This document shows positions 23,046 through 34,454 of a stretch of DNA of 64,000 nt, piece by piece. Source of the stretch: Vesta saturnalis. Its lineage: Eukaryota > Arthropoda > Insecta > Coleoptera > Lampyridae. The position numbers and the translations under genes were made by a program. Location of the stretch: NCBI GenBank assembly GCA_036346205.1, contig JARFJB010001982.1:305501-369500 (forward strand). Reading direction: 5' to 3'. How positions within the stretch are numbered: the stretch's first letter is position 1; every line of letters begins with the position of its first letter. Below the pieces are notes generated by a model. It saw nothing but the letters and a program-made list of their open reading frames with translations. It made no database searches and was not told where the DNA came from.

Positions 23046-25490
23046 GCCTGCTCAGGACCACAATTATTAAAAATCTATATTACACCTTTTTCCCGATAAA
23101 TCACACACACCTGGCAAACGAGTGGGCAGGCGTGCGCACTAATAATATGTGAAAATTCACTATTACCTATTAGGTCGTTTAAACATATAATTTTATTATT
23201 TTCGAATATTCTGCAATTGTAAATGGCTACTCTGAAAGGAAATTGTTATTATGTTTTTTGGGTTTTATGAGTAATGTATGTCATGTAGGCTGTAATGCAC
23301 CTAAAATCACAACAAAAGGGTCAAACCAAGCCAATGTCTTTTATGCAATTCTATCGCTGCGAGGATAAATATTTACGGGAATTAAAATGCTTAACGGCGT
23401 CTGGTACACAATTTCTTCCTACATTGTTAATTAACTCCAACTGCAACTACAACATTATTATTGTAAGCTAATTATTATTTCATTTATGTTTTACGCTAGG
23501 TTTATGACTGATTACAAATTTTAAATTGCCGAGGAAGAACAGGATTTCTTTGTTAAATTATAACTAAAATGGTTATTTTGTTTATTTCAACATTTTTTTT
23601 TAAATATATAGATTTTTCCGAAATTAGAATGTCAAAACTTGTACATGAAATGATTTAACAAAAACGCCAATAACATTTTTATTTCATTTTCAATTACCTT
23701 CATTATTAGAATAGATAGAAAGCGTAATGTAATATGTAAAATGAACATTTATGTTTTTTAAAATGCACTGAAATCTGGGTTTTACATCACAATTAAAAGT
23801 AATTTAAGTTATTTTTTCAAAAACGAGAAAGTTTAATTATAGTTTGTAAAAGTTGCTCTTCCATGATCCAACGTAATATGCACATGACCCAGAATCCAAC
23901 TAAAAATGAAACATTTTTCTTCATTTTGTGAATTCCTAATCAACATTTTACGCGGAAATAATTTCATCTTTTACTGTTCATTTAATTTTAGCTTGAATTC
24001 TAATATTAAAACATAATTATATTACATTTAAATTAAAGATAAAGGATAAAATTGTAATGCAAAAATGGATGTCACATTATTACAAGTTTTTATTTAAAAT
24101 GACGAAATTTATGCTTTCGTAAAGGCCTGACAGATTTGGATAGGTATAATGTACTTGTGAAACCCCTTTAATCCTTTGTTCTATTAAATGGGTGTCCGTT
24201 ATAAATGGGTTTTATACAAAGAGTGAACACATAGCATGGAGAAGAATAATAAAAACCAATTACAAACTCGGTAGCTTGCAAGAGGAGTACCTTCGCTTAA
24301 AAAATTGTTTTCCATTGGTAGTTTTATGAATACAAATCATTACAAAAGCTTTTAAGAATAGTAATTTGAAGAGTATTCGACATCGCCTATATTAGCTATT
24401 AAAAATTAACAGCTTAACGTATATAGTGTACATACGCAACAGTGGAATACTTAATCACGGTATAAAATAAAAGGGCGACCGGTAAAGGGAATTGTAACAA
24501 GGATATCGTGTGTTCACTTTAAGATTTTCAAGTTCGATAAAACCAAGTTAATTCATTATTTCGTCATTTAATTGAGTAAAGTACTTTTTCATGTAAGTTA
24601 CTCGAGGGTGGGACACGCCATTATTCTAAGCAGATCGTTAAACAGTTGTTACCCTATAAATTAAATAAATTGCCTTTACTATTTTTCTTAATACGGTTAA
24701 TCTAAAAAATTGCAACCACTCGCACTGAAGTGATTGCAATGAACCCGGCATGTATAATCATTCAGTTGGTCACGTTTAGTTTTGGCAATCGATCACTGTC
24801 TCAGAAAATACTCTACAATAATTTGTATAGTAACATGATGGTATTGGTGGCTATCTAAACTCGTTCGTTGAGAAATTTTTAGCTTCGATGTAACATACAG
24901 ATGAAAAATTGATACATTACTCTTATAATAATAGACATGTTTGCTTATACGTTGGTATTTATTTATATATGTTTCATGCTGTTTGTCTCTGAGTAACGTT
25001 TTCACCTTCTAAAAGTACACAATAAAAGATTAATAGTAACCAGAAGCAGTCACATATTTTAATCATGAAGATGCTTATTAAGCAAGTTTCTAATTTTATA
25101 TTACCGCTATAAATTACTTAATCGCCTTAAAACGATTATATTAATAAATAGTGTTATAAACAGAAAATTCCGCAGTAAAGATGACATTGGAAGATTACAT
25201 ACCTCTTAGAGAAAATTGAATGTCTTCATGATATATGAAGTATACAAGAATTTGCCCCTTCGGCAATAGCTAATTCAGCTATCAATTATCACTTTTGCTC
25301 ACTACTGATACGAATTTAATTCTAATCGAATAGACTTTTACGTTCGCTAAGGAAACCAACGTTTGATGAGAATATTTTCAGCAACAAGATCTATCATTTC
25401 ACTGTGGGTATGTTAATTTATAATTAAGATCTATTACAGATAGGAACAGCCGGTACTAATCACTTTGCCACTTCAGTTTCAGTTGCAATA
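23046..25490. other. AT-rich non-coding stretch
   Basis: About 2.4 kb without a recognised gene, RNA, inverted repeat or tandem array. The frame 24793-25005 (minus) has no recognisable domain. Confidence 0.55.
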
Positions 25491-25494
25491 TGCT

Positions 25495-25640
25495 ATTCTT
25501 TTCATTTCGTAGGGGACGGGAATGGGGTCTATTCCCGTTATCGTTTACCTTGTATGAGGTGTTTTAAGAGGGTTTTCCTCATATACATACAGCGGCATAA
25601 TCAATGCGTATTCGGGCATCATGTGCAGGGCTAAGGTCTT
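25495..25640 (+). mobile_element. SINE fragment
   Basis: Shares with the SINE at 1-165 the words ATTCCCGTTA, TTTACCTTGTATGAGG, GAGGGTTTTCCTCATA and GCATCATGTGC. The tRNA-like head is cut off, so it is a 5'-truncated copy. Confidence 0.6.
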
Positions 25641-26279
25641 TGGCGCCTGCCTGCCATTTCTACTCATTTCTGCTTCCCCCCAAACTATGCCTATGATCGT
25701 TAAGAAATACAATCATCGAAAAAATCAACAATTTCAGCAAATTCTCACTTTTCCGAATCTGGTTCCAAATTAATCACCTACAATTCAAGTTCTCTTTTAA
25801 TAAAATAAAAACTTTAGATGGACGGGCATAAGGAAAAAATTTGAAAATAACTAGTAAATTTTATTATAATTATAAGAATACATGAATACACTCGAATTTT
25901 CTTCTTACAAATGTAGGGTTCCAGACTTCACATTATAGTACCGCTGGGGAGAGGTGTCTCATGGCGATCTCGAGAATGGGGATATAATTATTACTGTGAA
26001 ATGCATCTGTTTCCCTTTATCTTAGTGCGAAATTCCCACTTAACGAAAGACGGGTTATAATGTGTACGTCTGCTATATATTTTAAACGCAGGACTTAAAA
26101 ACGTATGTCGATTCTAAAGCCAAAGCGCATGACTGTCAGATGTCTTCTTGGCTATTTAACCTCAAATTATTCTTCGTATTTCGTTTCGTATAATCGCTTC
26201 GTTAGTTATAATAATTTATCTTTCGCTTCGTAATTTATTAGTTTCCATTGCATTTGTAAACAACAGTTTTTTTCAAAAT
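25641..26279. other. Non-coding flank upstream of the Tc1 element
   Basis: No frame or repeat is recognised. The last part may be the 5' non-coding exon of the gene that resumes after the Tc1 insertion. Confidence 0.4.
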
Positions 26280-26281
26280 TA

Positions 26282-27866
26282 CACTTGCGTGCATAGAAAT
26301 CGGCCCACTGTAAACTTTTTCGTTTCGAATCTATTTATCAGATCAAGAAAAAATCTACGCTGTCTGAAAGACAATTTAATATGCTTTGATAGAAGTCGAA
26401 ATTGATCAAGAGTGCTTAGCGTTTATATGCATAGGAACCGGTAAATAAATGAAATGTATTTAAGTTGTGATTATAACGCGAATAACAAACTTCTGACAGA
26501 TTGAATTTATTGCATTTCCAATTGAAATTTGTACATTATTAGTTTTCGCAATTTGATTAGTTTAAAAGTGTATTAGGTTAATGCATACTACACCGCAAAA
26601 AGCCGCCCAAGTAATTGCTCTAATTGAAAATGGTCTTAGCCAGCGAACTGTTGCTCGCCAACTGGAGATGACACGCGCAGCTGTTCGAAGAACCTACCAG
26701 CGTTATCAAAAGACCGAATCCTTTCATAGGAGACCTGGAACCGGCAGAAAATGATACACAAGGGATCGTGATGACCGCTTTATTGTGTCAACAACATTAA
26801 GAAATCGTCGCCTTAATGCGGTCCAAGTGCAACAGCAGCTCCGTGAAATACGAGGAGTGGACAGTAAGGCGAAGACTTAAGGAACGTAACCTGAGTTGTA
26901 AAACCCCTGCACTTCGTCCAAAACTTACCCCAGCTCATCGTCAAGCACGCCTGCGTTTCGCACGGGATCATCTGAATTGGACATTGGAACAGTGGGGTTT
27001 TGTTTTATTCTCAGATGAGACCAGGATATGCCTCTATGGCAACGAGCGAATAGTAAAGGTGTACCGGAGACCAGGAGAGCGATTTGCAGAATGCTGCATT
27101 GAAGAGCGGATTGCTGATGGAGGTGGTTCTTGCATGATCTGGGGTGCAATTTCTATGGGAGCACGAACCGATCCTGTTTTCATCCGAAGGGACGACCGTG
27201 GTCACGGTAGAGGAGGTTTAACTGGTGCTAGGTACATCGAGGAGATTTTAGCAGTTCATGTGGTACCTTACGTCGATTACATTGGAGACGAATTTATTTT
27301 TATGCATGATAATGCTAAGGCGCACACCGCAAGAATCGTGCAAGACTACATTACAGAAGTCGGTTTTCGGATTATGGATTGGCCAGTGCAGTCCCGATCT
27401 AAATCCAATCGAACATTTATGGGATGAGCTAAAACAAAGAATTCGTGCTAGACTTCGCGCCCCAACCTCGATCCCAGAGCTTATTGTGGCAGTAGAAGGA
27501 GAGTGGCTTGACATCCCACAAGAAACAATTGCGAACTTGATTAGATCTATGCCGAATCGTATGAGGGATGTTATTAGGGCAAGAGGGGGTCATGCCCATT
27601 ATTAAAAATTATGAGTTAATTTCTGTAATTATCAGTAAACCACTTTTATTTTAGTAACAAGAAACGATCATTTGTTTCATGCGTTAATTTCACAATTTTA
27701 AGATTAAGAAACCGAAATAAATTTTAATAAATGTAAACTTACATTAAAGCAAATGAAATTGTCTTTCAAACAGTATATATTTTTTCTTAATCTGATAGAT
27801 AGATTCGAAGCAAAATATAGTTAAAGTCAAAAGTTTACAATGGGCCGATTTCTATGCACGCAAGTG
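26282..27866 (+). mobile_element. Tc1 element, structurally complete (1585 bp)
   Basis: The left end TA|CACTTGCGTGCATAGAAATC is matched at the right end by GATTTCTATGCACGCAAGTG|TA. The TIRs pair for about 40 bp (through CGGCCCACTGTAAACTTTT) and then more loosely. TA duplications lie at 26280-26281 and 27867-27868. The length is typical of Tc1 (about 1.6 kb). It encodes one transposase with three lesions. Confidence 0.95.
26581..27605 (+). pseudogene. Tc1 transposase (DD34E), recently disabled
   Basis: From ATG 26581: MHTTPQKAAQVIALIENGLS and QRTVARQLEMTRAAVRRTYQ (paired-like HTH), then a TGA near 26752, then NRRLNAVQVQQQLREIRGV. A frameshift near 26855 moves into VRRRLKERNLSCKTPALRP. The catalytic core reads VLFSDETRI (Asp 1), IWGAISMGARTDPVF, MHDNAKAHTA (Asp 2). 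After a small deletion near 27393 it reads SPDLNPIEHLWDELKQRIRA (Glu), with 34 residues between Asp 2 and Glu once the shift is allowed for. It ends PNRMRDVIRARGGHAHY at 27605. Both termini are intact, so this copy could be moved in trans although its own enzyme is broken. Confidence 0.95.
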
Positions 27867-27868
27867 TA

Positions 27869-29287
27869 TTATTATTAAGATTCACTATTACGAGGTAAGT
27901 GTATAATGCAAAATATATTTCCAATTGATTGAATGCATTTATTTATTTTTCAGCAAATAATGATGTCATAAAAGGTAAATCTTTGAAAAGCCAAACTCAA
28001 GTAATGTTAATGAATATACTGCATTATTTCGAAATGGAACACCATAACGGGGGGCCAAGTTTACCTTTAACTTCCATTATCCAGGTACGCTAATAATTTT
28101 CACTATTTAAATTTATATTTATGTAATATATTGCAGCGAACTCCTCTCGCATGCGGCATTTCCGAGACTCGGACAAAGGTAAGAATGGCTCTCGCTTTAG
28201 AATCTGGGAGTCAGAGGATGTCGACGAATATGTGAAAGACGTTTTGAAACGAAAAATTTACACCATGCATGCAACTGGTACCTAAACTTAAAGAAGATAA
28301 AATATTTACCTTCAGTAAAACGAGTTTGAAACAATTGTTACACAAAATTGGTTTTGAATTCAAATTTGACGATGTCAGAAGGCGTTTAATGGAGCAAGTT
28401 CATATTGCTGGTGCTCGAGCAACATTTTTGCGCAAATATTTTGCTAATAAAAGTTGTGAAATTCGTTACGACCCTGTCTTTTTGGATGACCCGTGGATTT
28501 TTAGTCGAGGAAGCGTTCGAAAATCATGGCATGATAATGATTTAAGAAGCACAAAAAACAAACCGCTAAGAGAAGGGAAACAGTAATTAAAATAGTCCGA
28601 TTTGTTAAAAATATTTTTAACCGAACAAAATTTAGTTTTATCGTACTGAGTGCTGGCAACAAGGATGGTTTTATACATCATTGCTATTTTCCAGTAAAAG
28701 TAAGACAGCAGACTACCACGATAATATGAATGTTGATTTATTTCAAAAATCGTTTCACGAACAGCTTTTACCAAATTGAGAAAAACCAAGTTTGATAATT
28801 CTTGACAATGCCAGTTATCATTCTACATTAGTAGAAAAATTACCTTCAAGTAGTTGGAAGAAAGAAGATCTTCATTCGAATGATACGCTGAAAGTGGAAT
28901 TATTACAAATTGCCAAGGATTTACAAGTTCCAAAAATATATGCAATTGATGAAATCGCTCATCAATGGGGACATCAAATTTTACGTTTACCTCCATATCA
29001 CTGCCAATTCAACCCTATCGAGTTAATATGGGAAAATTGTAAACAGTATTAACAACAAAAACGTCAAAATACAGGGCTTCATGCACGGGAATGTTTTATC
29101 GCTATGGAAGGATTCATTAAACCAAGTATCTGGAGAACTGTGGCAAAAGTGTGTTTTACATGCTGAAAAGGAAATGAGCCAGTGGTGTGACGTTCAAAAA
29201 AGAGCTGAGGAAATGGTGAAACCTCTAGTAATCAATGTCGGAGAGTCGAGTGAAGATGATAGTGAAAGTGAAGGTGATGACTTTTAA
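27869..29287 (+). pseudogene. Intron-containing IS630/Tc1-like DDE transposase gene, degenerate
   Basis: Splice-like signals bound exons: CGAG|GTAAGT at 27894/27895, an acceptor ending CAG at 27953, CCAG|GTACGC at 28084/28085 and TTGCAG at 28136. Joined text reads GKSLKSQTQVMLMNILHYFE, NGGPSLPLTSIIQ, then RTPLACGISETRTK (HTH). After a shift, 28269-28586 carries FLDDPW (Asp 1; the family usually has DETW). A broken stretch has VLSAGNKDGF. The frame 28792-29040 has IILDNASYHS (Asp 2) and RLPPYHCQFNPIELIW (Glu). The C-terminal part 29081-29287 reads GELWQKCVLHAEKEMSQW and ends acidic. Asp 2 and Glu are about 71 residues apart, an insert also seen in its paralogue at 45.7 kb. The Tc1 element abuts the first donor. 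Confidence 0.82.
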
Positions 29288-30280
29288 TTATAAGATGTCC
29301 AATATTTTAATTTAAAGCAAAAATTAGAATCTTAGTTACTTTATAACATTTTATAGAATTATTATATTTAACACATACCTCTGTAGCTGTACTTAGGTTT
29401 ACATTCGTTTTATATACATATATACTGACAAACTGTAAAATGAGATTCTTAAAATCGGTTATATTATAAACTAATAATAAATCTCATTTTTAACATCCAA
29501 TACATGGTATGACAAAATCAGTTATTTATAAGTGGCTTCCATAACCAAATTGCAGTCTTGACTCTTTTGGCGCAGTGAGATCTGTCTACTAAAAACGATC
29601 CTCCGCAATTAACCAAACTTTTCGACCGGGGAGAAGTTAGCCATAACTTTCCAGCCATAGATTTTGAAAACTTTAACTCCGGCCGCGATACTGTTAAAAG
29701 TTCAAAAATATAAAAGTCGGCTAATTTACAAATTGTTTTGTTTAATTACCAAAAAGGAAGAACACATTACACATCGATCCTTACAAATCAATTAGAAAAT
29801 CTTAATTAAATTGATATTTTAAAAAAGTTAAAGAATAATATAGCCGGATAGTTTTTCGAAGTTTTGACAAACTTCGGCACAATTTTTTTAACTTTTTTTG
29901 ATTCGCATCGTATTCACCACACATACCTACATTAGATAAGACAAAATTTGGATGGCAGTCCCCCCCATCTTTTTAAGATAATTGCACATTTAGCGCGTAA
30001 TCTGTTCTCGCGAAATACATGTTTTTCAATTTTTCTTACTTTTAACTAAAATGTTCACTTTTTATTTACTTTTTTTTATTCGCATCGTATTCACCACACA
30101 TACCTACATTAGATATGCTACACTTTGAACACTAAAAATTTTTATAATTTCTAAACGTTGTAATACACACATCCAATGTTTTTTCTCAATTTGCAACAGG
30201 CTTTGAGTATGTGAATCGATAGTAGTCTTATTTTTTTATTGTATTAAGGTTAATCCATTTTTAGAAAATTTGCAGGTGAG
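29288..30280. other. Non-coding stretch with a 38-bp direct repeat
   Basis: A 38-bp word beginning ATTCGCATCGTATTCACC occurs exactly at 29901-29938 and 30078-30115, 177 bp apart. Otherwise nothing is recognised. Confidence 0.6.
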
Positions 30281-30619
30281 TTAAACTGGGCTCAGTCTAT
30301 GTAAAGTTTTACTTAAATTTCTCCAGTCGCTATAATCATCTACAAAACGACTTGACTCAGTAAGTACGAAAAGTTTGCAACAAAAGCAAAAAACAGAATT
30401 CAGATTTTCGGAATAAATGGGCCACGTTCTTGACACTACCTCCCCATATTCCATTTTTCTATTACAATACGTATCTCCAAATTTACGACCACAGTTATCT
30501 CTGGGATAAATTAAATTTTTATTTTTAATAGGCCCCATTTCATTACCAACAACTCGTAATTTTTCATCAATATTTCCTCAATCTGCAGGATCTTTCAAAT
30601 TTACCTTATTTAGATTCAT
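30281..30619 (-). pseudogene. hAT transposase N-terminal fragment (TTF-type zinc finger)
   Basis: On the minus strand MNLNKVNLKDPAD from 30619, one TGA in place of a likely Trp codon, then RDNCGRKFGDTYCNRKMEYG, EVVSRTWPIYSENLNSVFCF and CCKLF, ending DDYSDWRNLSKTLH. This is the start of ZMYM/TTF-type hAT transposases, whose zinc finger binds element ends. The rest of the protein is absent. Confidence 0.75.
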
Positions 30620-30991
30620 GATTATTCACTTTATGGGTTCTTAATAAGAGTACATATTTTACCTACAAGACATTAGAAAATATGAATTTATAGTTGAAAC
30701 TGATATTCGCACAGTGGCTTAATATTTAGGAGGAGCGAAGGGATTTAACATTCATGTTGTACGCCACTGGCAAGAGCGATTTCACATATTGTTGTATGGT
30801 TGGGTGCGCCTTACGTCAGTAAAAGTTTCCACTCAATTTAGTACAAAAATATAGCCATTAACAATTTAATAATTTTCAACTTTAGTACAATGTAACTTCT
30901 TATCAACATTTTATTAAGATCATATTTGGCAAATCGTCATTATTTTAAGTCAGGATTCTACCATGGTTTTATGAACCATTAATTATGGGAC

Positions 30992-30995
<4 letters not shown>
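30620..30995. other. Non-coding stretch ending at a TIR-like GGGACACCC
   Basis: The last bases ATGGGACACCC|TATA resemble the end of a Tc1/mariner-type element (compare GGGTGTCC ends at 7277 and 52064). No partner end was located. Confidence 0.4.

Positions 30996-31061
<66 letters not shown>
30996..31061. repeat. (TA)n microsatellite
   Basis: About 66 bp of TA beginning exactly after GGGACACCC. Confidence 0.97.
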
Positions 31062-31062
<1 letters not shown>

Positions 31063-31729
31063 TTAATTAAAACGAAGATATATAAAATTTTGTTGTTTGT
31101 TCCTAATGATGATCAAAGGAAAAAAGTTATATTAATGGTCACGTGATTCGCATTATCTGTCAAATTTTAATATTTTCCCAAAAAAATTTAAAAATGGGAT
31201 TATTTCTCAAAATATTAAAAAAATTATAAAAAGTTTTTCTAAATGCAATTTTTAGCCCATGTGCAAAATTTCAGCTGTTAATTTAGATTTTTTTCCCATT
31301 TTTGTTAATTGCAACACTGTTGCAAAATAAGACTCAACGCAACCTACAAAAAACTTCTTAGTTTTGACAATTCCAGACACATTTTCTTTAAAGTAGTGCC
31401 ATATTAAATGTGTGTTTTTCTACAAAACAGGGCTATTAGAATCTGATCACATGTGATGCAACGTTTATTTGTTCTTGCTCCTGTATAAGGTAATTTCATA
31501 AAATAACTATTTTTGAAAACGTAGTTTATGTCTAAATGTTATACACATTAATATTAAGAAAATAGTTTAAATGGAAAAGAATCAAATTTTCTAATAAAAA
31601 ATCATAATATAAAATTTAAACTTTACAATAGATTTTTGTTTACCTTTGCGTAAGCCTGGTTATAAAATAAAATAGTCTTTTATTATTTAAGTGCAGTTTC
31701 CAAAAATTAATTAGAATTGTACCTTGCGA
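31062..31729. other. AT-rich non-coding stretch
   Basis: Probably 5' flank of the mariner remnant that follows. No TIR was identified. Confidence 0.4.
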
Positions 31730-31949
31730 TGATACACCAAAAACAAGTTGGCCGTAATACAAATGATAAAAAAGATCAACAAGCCCTTGTTTTAATCAAA
31801 TCGCTTTCTATTTGTCATATGGCTTTTAGTGAAAGGAATCCAGGCAAAAATATGCAATAATCTACTATGATTAGGATTTTGGCGAAATTTAAATCAACTG
31901 GATGGGTGGAAAGTTCATTCAAAAGGCCTCAGAATCCTATAAAACATAG

Positions 31950-32250
31950 TGAGACCAATTAAATGTGTGCTTGGATGTCGTTCCAGACATGTTGATTCCT
32001 GATGCCCGTGCGAATGTTATTCTTTTGCTGTTGTTCTCACTTTGAGTGGTCTACTGCTCTCTTCTATGTATGCTCTGCCGCATTTGCAGAGGAAGGTTCT
32101 AAGAGGTTCTCCTCTCTAGTGCTAGCTTGTTCATGAATGTGTCAAGCTTTCTGAAAAGTTGTTAGACTTTGGTGGCGTACCGAGTTAGTAATCGGATTAA
32201 CTCAATTAACATTTGAAGCCACAGTTACAAAAACACTTATAATACAAAAG
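31950..32250 (-). mobile_element. Internally deleted Penelope-like copy
   Basis: On the minus strand the sequence follows the 5' end of the Penelope element at 55310-55425 (CTCGGTACG, ACAACTTTTCAGAAAGCTTG, ATGAACAAGCTAGCACTAGA). It then jumps directly to its GIY-YIG region near 57370-57430 (GGAGCATACATAG, AGAGCAGTAGACCACTCAAA). The RT is missing. The junction falls at similar TGCAAA/TGCGAA words. Next to its 5' end, the word CCACAGTTACAAAAACACTT (32221-32240) is in the opposite orientation relative to the main copy. Confidence 0.8.
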
Positions 32251-32980
32251 CCATTTATTGTTTTTTTTTAATCGAATAACAATCAAGAATACTACAACGG
32301 TGGGCACATGGACCCCTTAGTGTGTATACTGGGTGAGTATAGAGATCTCGGATACTAGCGGAGATAGAAAGACGGTTAAATGGGATAAGAATTGCCAGTT
32401 CTGTTTAATGAACTTTTTTTTGGAAAAAAATTCATGGCTAACTGGATAAATCCCAAATAAGGTTTTTGTGTCATTTCTTTCGGTGGCTGTGGCTTCTTTA
32501 TTACTAAATATAGAAAATGTGTAAAGGTAACTTATTATGCTTATTAACCTACAATTCTTAAGTTCTGACACAAACCTGCAACTTTTTCTAATGGAAACCG
32601 TGGGGTCATGCATTTATAAAAATAGCCTGTTTTCTACGATTCCCATATACCATTTGATATTTTTGTGAATAACCATGGCATTTTTTCTTTTCTTCTTCAA
32701 TTGTTTCCATAGCACTTAGTGTGCTATGCAGTGCAAGCCTCACAACGGTATTTCGAATGGTATTTTAATCAGCGCCGGCCTTTTCTACCTAGGAGATTAT
32801 ATGATAATCTGGGAAAGTATAGCTCATTCTGTAAGCCAAATAATATTTGACAGGTATTCGGGTTGGCACGTGTAATGCACTGTTGTACGAATACTTAAAA
32901 AGCATAACTGTCATCTCTATAAATTATCAATTCCTCAAACTTGTTTTAAAAACATCTGTGAAGCTAACCCACTGTTTACA
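32251..32980. other. Unassigned insert within the mariner remnant
   Basis: No recognised domain. The minus frame 32317-32613 has no family match that I recognise. Confidence 0.4.
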
Positions 32981-33385
32981 AATAATGTTTTGTGGACAGA
33001 TGAAACATGATTTCCAAACTGCGGCGTGTTTAATAGACATAGAGAACGGTTATCGATGCAAGAAACTCCTCATCGTGCTGTACAGAGAAGACCCCAAGTT
33101 CAGTTTGGGTTTAATATTTTGTGCGATGTCATTGGTGACCAACTTATGGTCCGTACAGTTTTTATGAGACAATAACTGGTTATCGTTACCTTCACTTTCA
33201 GCAGAACGATTTTGAAAATATGTTAAATGAATTATCCTTACAGATACGTGGTATACTTGAATAGATTCAACACGAAGGGGTCCCACCACATAATCAGCTA
33301 ACAGCGCGACATCATTCAAATGGAACATTCCCTAACTCGTGGATAGGATGAAACGAATGGCGATGGCAGCTGTAGTAGCATTCTT

Positions 33386-34454
33386 TGTCAATTTTGATGG
33401 ACGTTCCGTTAGAAAAGCAATAAATTTTAAGTTTTAAAAAGGTGTAACCTGTGCGTTAATCATAAAGTGGACCTTTTCATTTAAGTACTTTTCTAGACTT
33501 ACTTATGTTTGAAAAATCTGGAACACTGGAACTGTGGCAGTATCTGTAACAAAAAAAATACACCCACATACCACACAAAATTAAAAAACACCGAACGCGT
33601 TTCGATAGATAATTAACTTAAAACTATTGCAATAAACGCGATGCTCATGTATCAATTGTCTCCATAGCTCAGTAAGCTCAGTTCGAAAATGACGAGAAAA
33701 AATACCATAAATTAATTATATATAAAAATAGCTATGTGAACTATGTAAAGTTGTGAAGTAGATCTCTTTTATAAATTCATGCCCAACAAAAGCACTCAGA
33801 TGGAAATTGTAATGTTATGCTTTTCCTACGGATAAAACTTGCGTATAGACAAAGTAACAATTTTATTGTAGGTAAATCATTTATTTCCTTTATAACATAT
33901 TTCTCGCACGCATTATTTGTTCTACCCAGTTTGGGTGATTGATAAAGTATGTTTCTAGACCAGTTTTATAATGTTGGTTACAATATCTTATCATCTTTAA
34001 CATGTTATGTTCAAGTCTTTGTATTATTCATGTACTATTGCCAATTTTTTGTTGTCACTTTTTTAATTCATTCTTAAACGTTATGTTATGCATTTTAAAT
34101 ATGTTTGGCTTGTGCCCACAGCACACTATTTCTATCGGGTTTGATTTGTAGTGGTTTGGGGAAAGCGACCACTTGTCATAGCATCAAGTGTATTGTTGCC
34201 GTATTGATGCCTAATTTGTGCTACAGAAGCCATTAGGCCTCACTTAAGTTATCTTCAATGGATCTTTCTTTCTCGCTAATCAAATGGAAAATTTGTTCTT
34301 TTCACCACCCCATTGTTGACAACAAATTTTCTTGAATCATAGCTAAGAACAGTCTCGATCAACTCGCCTTTCAAGCAACAAAAAAAAATTAATACCGGTT
34401 CCTCCGTTTGAGAGCTACTATGATACACACGGATACACAGATACACACAGCACA
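33386..34454. other. AT-rich non-coding stretch
   Basis: No gene or repeat is recognised before the fold-back element. Confidence 0.5.

Larger units (their letters stand above)
31730..33385 (+). pseudogene. Mariner-superfamily transposase, split by insertion
   Basis: The N-terminal HTH text at 31730-31965 reads QALVLIKSLSICHMAFSERN, ILAKFKSTGWVESSFKRPQN. The frame then breaks at a Penelope fragment (~31950-32250) and unassigned sequence. Catalytic text resumes at ~32985 with LWTDE (Asp 1), then HRAVQRRPQVQFGFNILCDV and IGDQLMVRTVF. It is degraded through FQQNDFENMLNELSL to EGVPPHN (second Asp lost) and FPNSWIG near 33340. Many stops are present. It belongs broadly with the DUF4817-like mariner relatives elsewhere in the window. 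Confidence 0.65.
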
